A DNA stretch of 10,669 bases from Patescibacteria group bacterium (GTDB taxonomy: Bacteria; Patescibacteriota; Minisyncoccia; Portnoybacterales; GWB1-42-6): contig JAHKAK010000049.1 of assembly GCA_018826025.1 (NCBI GenBank), positions 1-10,669 of the forward strand, in the 5' to 3' direction. Position numbers and translations under genes: made by a program. Below the pieces are notes generated by a model. That model ran no database searches and was not told the DNA's origin. It saw only the letters and a program-made list of their open reading frames with translations. Below, piece after piece: positions 5,904 through 10,669 of this stretch; the first letter of the stretch is position 1, and each line of letters opens with the position of its first letter.

Positions 5904-5968
5904 TCACCCTATCCCTCCTTCGCCTACGGCTTCGGAAGGGCTCGCCCTCGCTTAACTTAAGAGAGGGA
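5904..5968. repeat. paired-hairpin repeat, copy 2
   Basis: Lead TCACCCTAT, an imperfect hairpin A (CCCTCC...GGAAGGG, about 5913-5940), linker CTCG, then hairpin B CCCTCGCTTAA/TTAAGAGAGGG (5945-5967, one mismatch). It has the same module and orientation as the copies at 5731 and 6673, and ends 12 bases from the recR stop codon. Confidence 0.65.
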
Positions 5969-5979
5969 ACTGACCACAA

Positions 5980-6582
5980 TTAATGACGGTATTTTAGCGC
6001 GTTGATCAGCGTGGTTTCGTCGGCGTATTCTAAATCACTTCCCGTAGAAAGTCCGCGATTAAGCTTGGTGAGCTTAAAATTCAATGGTTTAAGCAGTTTT
6101 TCCAGATACAGCGCTGTGGTATCACCCTCGGTAGTTGGATTTAACGCTAAGATAATTTCAGGTTGGATTTTTTGGGCCAGCAATTGTTTGATGCGGCCGA
6201 CTAATTCCTTAATGCGCAGTTTATCGGGCGTCAGCCCGTCAATTGGTGAAATTAAGCCGCCTAAAACATGGTAAACTCCGTTAAACTGGCGGGTGCGCTC
6301 AATAGGGATAATGTCTAAAATATCCTCTACGACACAGATTAGATTTTGCTGACGGTTTTTATTGGCGCAGATGGCGCAAAGAGATGAGTCGCTGGTTAAA
6401 TTAAAACAGCGCGGGCAATATTTAATCTTGACCGGTAAATCTTTTATGGCCTGCGCTAAAGCATTCAGGTCGTTGGTTGGCTGGCTGATGAGATAAAAAG
6501 CCAGGCGCGTGGCGGAACGTTGGCCAAGGCCGGGTAATTTAGAAAGTTGATCTATTAAGTTTTTTAGAGAGGATGGGAGCAT
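5980..6582 (-). CDS. recR: recombination mediator protein RecR
   Basis: RecR works with RecO (and RecF) to load RecA on SSB-coated single-stranded gaps. The 200 residues match the usual length (about 198-201). In order: helix-hairpin-helix LPGLGQRSATRLAFYL (16-31); a zinc finger with Cys56, Cys59, Cys69 and Cys72; a Toprim domain beginning at NLICVVED (80-87) and including NPTTEGDTTALYL; and the C-terminal GSDLEYADETTL segment. TEGD replaces the commoner VEGE, a conservative change. The ATG at 6580-6582 gives the canonical N-terminus, with no Shine-Dalgarno site upstream. The gene follows dnaB on the same strand, but 238 bases of palindromic repeat separate them, so co-transcription is uncertain. 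recR is often beside dnaX in other bacteria; not here. Confidence 0.96.
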   Translation of the reverse strand: MLPSSLKNLIDQLSKLPGLGQRSATRLAFYLISQPTNDLNALAQAIKDLPVKIKYCPRCFNLTSDSSLCAICANKNRQQNLICVVEDILDIIPIERTRQFNGVYHVLGGLISPIDGLTPDKLRIKELVGRIKQLLAQKIQPEIILALNPTTEGDTTALYLEKLLKPLNFKLTKLNRGLSTGSDLEYADETTLINALKYRH

Positions 6583-6590
6583 TTTAGAAA

Positions 6591-6828
6591 AATTATAAAT
6601 TCTAAATCCAAAATCCTAAATTCTAAACAATATCAAATGACCAAAATACTAAATTCCAAACGGGTTCAAATTTAACTCCCCCTAACCCCCTCTTTAGAAA
6701 AAGAGGGGGAGCTCCCTCTCTTTTATGAAAGAGAGGGTTGGGGTGAGTTATACCCGTTTTGGATTTTGAAAATTAGCATTTTGGATTTGTTTAGGATTTA
6801 GATATTCGGATTTAGAGTTTTTATTCAT
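6591..6828. repeat. large imperfect palindrome filling the recR-dnaB gap
   Basis: About 235 bases with AT-rich arms built of TAAATTCTAAATCC-like subrepeats. The left arm (about 6592-6665) resembles the reverse complement of the right arm (about 6752-6825), meeting at AAACGGGT (6658-6665)/ACCCGTTT (6752-6759). The paired-hairpin module sits at its centre. The right arm covers the dnaB stop codon, and the left arm reaches to within 10 bases of the recR start. Confidence 0.7.
6673..6750. repeat. paired-hairpin repeat, copy 3, with closing stem
   Basis: A 13-base outer stem (6673-6685/6738-6750, one mismatch and one G-U pair) encloses two perfect 10-bp hairpins: CCCCCTCTTT/AAAGAGGGGG (6686-6709, loop AGAA) and CCCTCTCTTT/AAAGAGAGGG (6714-6737, loop TATG). 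An AGCT linker separates them. It is the best-preserved copy of the module and folds as a three-way junction. Confidence 0.8.
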
Positions 6829-8182
6829 TAAAGTGCCTCTCCAGATTCTTAAAGCTGGCTTGTGATTCATTAAAATATAGTTCAGCGCGGCCAATGGGGC
6901 CATTGCGGTGTTTGGCAATCATGATGTCGGCAATGTTAGGGCGGGATGAATCCTTTTTGGTTTTATCTTCCCGGTAAATAAACAGCACGACATCCGCGTC
7001 TTGTTCAATGGAACCGGATTCGCGCAAATCAGCCAGGCGGGGTATCTGGTCGGGCCGTGACTCAACCGCGCGCGAGAGCTGGGAAAGCGCCAAGACGGGG
7101 CATTCAAGTTCTCTGGCCAGTCCCTTTAAGGAGCGGGAAATTTCGGTGACTTGCTGGACCATATTTTCATTATTGGTTCGTGGCTGGATAAGTTGGAGAT
7201 AGTCAACAATGATTAGTCCTAAGTTTCCATGTTCAGCTTGCAGACGGCGGCCCATGGTGCGCATTTGCAAGACCGTGGGCGAGGCCGCGTCGTCAATAAA
7301 GATGGGAGACTCGGATAAAATGGACATTGCCTCCTGAATGCGGATTAAATCGTTATCCAGTCCATCCATGGATAATCGGCCGGTTCGCAACTTCCATAAA
7401 TCTACGTTAGCTTGAGCGGCGAGTAACCGGTCAACCACGTCGTGCTTGGACATTTCCAGTGAAAAAATTCCCACGGGCACTTTTTGCTTGATGGCAATAT
7501 GCCGTACGACATCCATGGCCAGCGCGGTTTTACCCAGCGACGGCCGGGCCGCCAGAATGATCAAGTCCGATTTTTGCAGGCCGGAAAGATAATTATCTAT
7601 ATCGTAAAAGCCGGTGGGTACGCCGCGAAAGGCCCCGTCGCCTTTTTGAAGCTTATCAATTCGTTCAAAGGCTTCTTCCAGCGCGCTTTTAACGGGCATG
7701 AATTCCTGCGTCAGGTTTTTTTGTGAGATGCGAAACACGCTTTGTTCGGCTTCGTCTAAAATATTTTCCAGATTTTCTTCTTCGTTAAAACCCAGCTGGG
7801 CGATTTTATCGGCCGCGCCGATTAAATCGCGCAAAACTTTTTTGTGGTGCACGATTTTAGCGTAGTGCATCACATGCGCGGCCGTGGGCACGCGATTAAC
7901 CAGATCCGTTAAATAGGCCGGCCCGCCTATTTCTTCCAGTTTTCTTAAATCTTCTAGTCGGCCGGTTAGGCTTAAAACGTCAATCGGCTCGCTTTTTTCG
8001 TAGAGTTCCAGCATTACTTCAAAAATGATGTTATGGATTTGGCGATAAAAATCACCGGGTCGCAGAATATCGGCTACGCGAACAATAGTATCTTTGCTTA
8101 ACATCAAAGCGCCAAGCACGCTTTGCTCGGCTTCAATATTTTGGGGCGGAACGCGGTCTGTTTGATTGTTTTGTTTGGGCAT
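6821..8182 (-). CDS. dnaB: replicative DNA helicase DnaB
   Basis: DnaB is the hexameric 5'-3' helicase that unwinds DNA at the replication fork and recruits primase. The 453 residues are full length, with no intein. The N-terminal domain begins VPPQNIEAEQSVLGALML (11-28). The RecA-like domain follows, with Walker A ARPSLGKTA (212-220, Lys218), Walker B LIIVDYLQ (323-330, Asp327), the SQLSRAVESRPD segment (367-378), RESGSIEQDAD (387-397) and the arginine-finger region KHRNGPIG (424-431). The ATG at 8180-8182 gives a normal N-terminus (MPKQNNQTDR); no Shine-Dalgarno site is seen. Its stop codon lies inside the right arm of the recR-dnaB palindrome. A minus-strand promoter at 8338-8365 would give a leader of about 150 bases containing an inverted repeat. 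Confidence 0.97.
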   Translation of the reverse strand: MPKQNNQTDRVPPQNIEAEQSVLGALMLSKDTIVRVADILRPGDFYRQIHNIIFEVMLELYEKSEPIDVLSLTGRLEDLRKLEEIGGPAYLTDLVNRVPTAAHVMHYAKIVHHKKVLRDLIGAADKIAQLGFNEEENLENILDEAEQSVFRISQKNLTQEFMPVKSALEEAFERIDKLQKGDGAFRGVPTGFYDIDNYLSGLQKSDLIILAARPSLGKTALAMDVVRHIAIKQKVPVGIFSLEMSKHDVVDRLLAAQANVDLWKLRTGRLSMDGLDNDLIRIQEAMSILSESPIFIDDAASPTVLQMRTMGRRLQAEHGNLGLIIVDYLQLIQPRTNNENMVQQVTEISRSLKGLARELECPVLALSQLSRAVESRPDQIPRLADLRESGSIEQDADVVLFIYREDKTKKDSSRPNIADIMIAKHRNGPIGRAELYFNESQASFKNLERHFNE

Positions 8183-8240
8183 TAGTTCGAATGATTAAAA
8201 TTTGGTAATTTAATATCTAGTTGGACAAAATAATTTCTTG

Positions 8241-8326
8241 ACCACGGATAATGTGGATTTTTAACGGATATCGCAGATGTCTATTTTTATCCGTATTATC
8301 CGTTTCAAATCTGTGCAATCCGTGGT
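8241..8326. repeat. inverted repeat in the predicted dnaB leader
   Basis: ACCACGGAT (8241-8249) pairs with ATCCGTGGT (8318-8326) and AACGGATA (8263-8270) with TATCCGTT (8297-8304). GATTT/AAATC also matches between the arms. The arms are about 38 bases and imperfect, built of CGGAT/ATCCG units typical of dispersed intergenic repeats. It lies between the predicted dnaB promoter and the dnaB start. Confidence 0.7.
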
Positions 8327-8337
8327 TACGTTATTTC

Positions 8338-8365
8338 AGTATATCATTACATTAAGACTTGGCAA
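8338..8365 (-). promoter_or_regulatory. predicted sigma70-type promoter for dnaB
   Basis: On the minus strand, TTGCCA (8360-8365), a 16-base spacer and TATACT (8338-8343), each one or two changes from consensus. Transcription would begin near 8331 and read into dnaB through the inverted repeat. The remaining gap (8366-8435) is AT-rich with a T8 run and shows nothing else I can support. Confidence 0.55.
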
Positions 8366-8435
8366 GGCATTTTTTTTAGCCAAAAAGGGGATGGAATGGG
8401 GATTAAGGGTTGAAAAAAATAAAGGGTATATTAAA

Positions 8436-8467
8436 CCCCAGGGCCCCGCATTTGCGGGGCCCTGGGG
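8436..8467 (-). terminator. GC-rich perfect palindrome after cysS, probable terminator
   Basis: A perfect 15-bp inverted repeat (CCCCAGGGCCCCGCA, 8436-8450, with its complement at 8453-8467) starts 11 bases after the cysS stop codon. On the minus strand it is followed only by TTTAATATA, a poor U-tract. The stem is very stable, so it is likely a terminator or 3'-end protector for cysS mRNA. Confidence 0.65.
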
Positions 8468-8478
8468 CGTGATACTCT

Positions 8479-9936
8479 TTATTTTATATTTTTCATTAAC
8501 TTTGGCCCTCGTGGCGTATCTTCAACTAACCAGCCCTCTTTGATGATTTGGGCGCGGAGCTGGTCGGCTTTATCCCATTGTTTTTGTTGCCGGGCTATTT
8601 CGCGCTCTTGCGCTAATTTTTTAACGCGACGAGGCAGATAATCCGGTTTTATTTTATTCAGGTCTAGTCCAAAAACTTTATCAAATTTCAGCAGTAATTC
8701 TTTTTTAGCCGCGGCCGGCAGAGTCGCGTCGTCCATTATTTTCCATATTAGTGATAGGGCTTCGGGCGTATTCAGATCGTCATTGATAAACCCGCGGAAT
8801 TTTTCAGCGTACTGAACAGCGGTTTTTAAAGCGACTGCAGTTTTTTGATTAGATAGTCCGAAAACGCAAGATAATTTTATTAGAGGCCAGAATTGATTAG
8901 CTTCTTCTGTCAGGTCGCGCATTTTTTGATATAGGTTATTTAACGCGCTTTGAGCCGCTTCCAGCGATTCCCAGGTTAAATTAAGTTGTGAGCGATAATG
9001 CGCGGTGAGCGTTAAATAACGAAAAGATAAGGGATTGAATTTTTCCGAGACTTTAGCCAAAGTGACAAAATTACCCAGCGACTTGCCCATGCGTTCGCCG
9101 TCTATTAAAACAAATTCGCCGTGCAGCCAGTAACGCGCCAAAGGTATGTTGAAAGCCGCTTCGCTTTGGGCAATTTCATTGGCATGGTGCGTACCAATAT
9201 GATCAACGCCGCCGCAATGGATATCAAAAGGCTGGCCTAAAAGTTGGCGTGAAATAGCGGAACATTCAATGTGCCAGCCGGGAAAGCCTTCACCCCAAGG
9301 GCTTGGCCAATGCAAGATATGATTTTTATAACGGCCCGTAAGAAAGAACCAAAGCGCGAAATCCTGTCTAGTTTCTTTTTCGGCGTCAACGTAGACTGTT
9401 TCTCTGGCCTGGGTTGTTTTATCATCAAGTTTTTGTCCGGATAATTTTCCATAATTTTGAAATTTCGCGACATTAAAATAAATAGCCAAAGTTTTTTTAT
9501 AAGCGTATCCTTTGGCAATTAAAATTTTGATGATTTCTATTTGTTCTTTAATCGCTCGGGTGGCGGGTAATATTTTATTCGGCCTAAGGATGTTTAGTTT
9601 GTCCGCGTCTTGCCAAAACTTGTCTGTGTAAAACGTTGCGATGGCCATGGGATTTTTTCCTTCTCGTTTGGCTCCGATTTCAAGCTTGTCTTCGCCGTCA
9701 TCGCCATCGCCGACCAAATGGCCAACATCAGTAATGTTCATCGCGTGATTAACTTTATAGTCGTTATACGTTAAAACGCGGCGCAGGATATCTTCAAAAA
9801 TATAGGTGCGCAAATTTCCGATATGGGCGAAGTCATAAACCGTTGGGCCGCAAGCGTAAAAACCCACTTTATTTTTTTTGATGGGTTTAAATACTTCTTT
9901 GGTGCGAGATAAAGTATTATACAAATAAATTGGCAT
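8479..9936 (-). CDS. cysS: cysteine-tRNA ligase (CysRS)
   Basis: A class I aminoacyl-tRNA synthetase that charges tRNA-Cys in the cytoplasm. The 485 residues are full length. Visible elements: YACGPTVYDFAHIGN with the HIGH-type motif HIGN (38-41); zinc ligands Cys29, Cys225 (GWHIECS), His250 and Glu254 (HHANE), spaced as in E. coli Cys28/Cys209/His234/Glu238; GGVD (242-245); and a KMSKS-type loop RMGKS (282-286) followed by LGNF. The C-terminal helical region ends with the usual QQKQWDKADQLRAQI segment. RMGKS departs from KMSKS but keeps the second lysine. The start ATG at 9934-9936 gives the canonical MPIYLYNTLS; no Shine-Dalgarno site is seen. It begins 17 bases after the upstream transporter gene and probably shares its transcript. 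Confidence 0.97.
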   Translation of the reverse strand: MPIYLYNTLSRTKEVFKPIKKNKVGFYACGPTVYDFAHIGNLRTYIFEDILRRVLTYNDYKVNHAMNITDVGHLVGDGDDGEDKLEIGAKREGKNPMAIATFYTDKFWQDADKLNILRPNKILPATRAIKEQIEIIKILIAKGYAYKKTLAIYFNVAKFQNYGKLSGQKLDDKTTQARETVYVDAEKETRQDFALWFFLTGRYKNHILHWPSPWGEGFPGWHIECSAISRQLLGQPFDIHCGGVDHIGTHHANEIAQSEAAFNIPLARYWLHGEFVLIDGERMGKSLGNFVTLAKVSEKFNPLSFRYLTLTAHYRSQLNLTWESLEAAQSALNNLYQKMRDLTEEANQFWPLIKLSCVFGLSNQKTAVALKTAVQYAEKFRGFINDDLNTPEALSLIWKIMDDATLPAAAKKELLLKFDKVFGLDLNKIKPDYLPRRVKKLAQEREIARQQKQWDKADQLRAQIIKEGWLVEDTPRGPKLMKNIK

Positions 9937-9953
9937 TAAGATTCGATTAGGTG

Positions 9954-10669
9954 TTAATAATATTTTTTGATCGTCGGATGATTTTGTCCCAGTGATTCTC
10001 TCAGGTAAAGATGCGAGATATGGCGCTGGCGTAATTTTTTAAAGCGTTCGGGGTCAAAATGAAGATTTTTAACCAGAAGAGAAGCATATTTCCCGCCGAG
10101 AAAATGAGGCAAGATGACATAATCAGCACCTTCGTCATATAAAATCATGGCGTCGCGGATATTGTGGGCGATCATCATGGCAATTGCTGTCGGGTTTTGA
10201 TGTTTTATTTTTTCCAAAATCAGGATATTGGTTTCAATCTCTGGGATTGTCGAGACAAGCATTTTGATTTTTTGAAAATTTAGCGACTCAAGGAAACAAA
10301 CATCGCTGGCATCGCCATATTCATTATTCACTCCGGCTCGGTCAAGCTGTTCAATGATTTTGGGGTCATAATCAATAACTAGAAAACTTTGTTTCATTTC
10401 CTTAAATACTTTAAGAAAATCAAAGCCTATTCGATTATAGCCGAAAAGAACAGACTGATAATCTTTTCTTCTTTTTTCTTTTTCAGAAATATTTTCTCTT
10501 TCAAAGACGCCAAGATATTTGGAGACAACACGGAAGATTTTTTCCGAATAGATAATAAAGTAAGTTGAACCTGAAATCGTAATAAGGCCAACTAGCGTAA
10601 CCAGCGAAAGAATTTCCGGTCTCAAGTGATTAAACTTTATTCCCAAGACGATCAAAATTAAAGAAAATT
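9954..10669 (-). CDS. Kef-type cation:proton antiporter, C-terminal part with RCK (TrkA-N) domain, partial
   Basis: The frame is open to the right window edge on the minus strand, so the start lies outside; the TTG at 10655 is only an internal codon. The visible N-terminal part holds the last membrane helices (LVTLVGLITISGSTYFIIYS) of an antiporter domain. After a charged linker (EKIFRVVSKYLGVFER) comes an RCK/TrkA-N Rossmann domain: nucleotide-binding SVLFGYNRIG, VIDYDP closing strand 2, then GDASD, STIPEIETN and ADYVILPHFLGG. Proteins of this build exchange K+ or Na+ for protons across the cytoplasmic membrane, gated by nucleotide binding to the RCK domain. The ion cannot be told from this fragment. 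It is the upstream gene of the pair with cysS. A potassium-channel fusion is possible but less likely. Confidence 0.85.
   Translation of the reverse strand, partial: FSLILIVLGIKFNHLRPEILSLVTLVGLITISGSTYFIIYSEKIFRVVSKYLGVFERENISEKEKRRKDYQSVLFGYNRIGFDFLKVFKEMKQSFLVIDYDPKIIEQLDRAGVNNEYGDASDVCFLESLNFQKIKMLVSTIPEIETNILILEKIKHQNPTAIAMMIAHNIRDAMILYDEGADYVILPHFLGGKYASLLVKNLHFDPERFKKLRQRHISHLYLRESLGQNHPTIKKYY

Noticed and set aside
8277..8543. 88-codon plus-strand frame in the dnaB-cysS gap
   Set aside because: It translates the inverted repeat and the GC-rich palindrome and overlaps the cysS end; no supporting signals.
1..10669. Alternative genetic code (UGA as glycine or tryptophan)
   Set aside because: All genes are complete with the standard code and no conserved frame is broken by an internal UGA; UGA is simply not used as a stop in these eight genes.

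Overview
The window reads as chromosomal DNA of a Candidate Phyla Radiation bacterium (Patescibacteria, probably Parcubacteria-like). This is inference from the set of short core genes, the O-antigen-ligase/TPR membrane protein, the Kef-type transporter next to cysS, near-absence of Shine-Dalgarno sequences and repeat-rich intergenic DNA. The standard genetic code fits: all eight genes read through at family length, seven end in TAA and one in TAG. No rRNA, tRNA, CRISPR array, transposase or toxin-antitoxin gene was recognised.

Left half, plus strand: a 5'-truncated rmuC (1-935); a 450-base spacer holding two tandem inverted-repeat elements (966-1229), a promoter and a duplicated, hairpin-interrupted copy of the rplU start (1304-1381); rplU, ribosomal protein L21 (1386-1688), with its own terminator; then a strong extended -10 promoter and a structured leader before a 792-residue multi-spanning O-antigen-ligase-like protein with a C-terminal TPR region (1951-4329). 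A 16-bp bidirectional terminator (4356-4390) separates it from the convergent right half.

Right half, minus strand, in transcription order: the C-terminal end of a Kef-type cation:proton antiporter with an RCK domain (9954-10669), cysS 17 bases downstream (8479-9936), dnaB (6821-8182) from its own predicted promoter, recR (5980-6582) and purD (4402-5688). DnaB, RecR and RmuC belong to replication, recombination and genome maintenance; L21 and CysRS to translation; PurD to purine synthesis; the two membrane proteins to the envelope and ion homeostasis. Only the Kef-cysS pair is close enough to suggest a simple operon.

The unusual material is between the genes. The purD-recR, recR-dnaB and dnaB-cysS gaps (about 240-300 bases each) are almost filled with inverted repeats: three copies of a paired-hairpin module, a contiguous cloverleaf-like fold, a roughly 235-base imperfect palindrome and an inverted repeat inside the predicted dnaB leader. 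The best single observation is the second rplU-like start just upstream of rplU, carrying a 33-base in-frame palindrome and ending four bases before the real start codon.
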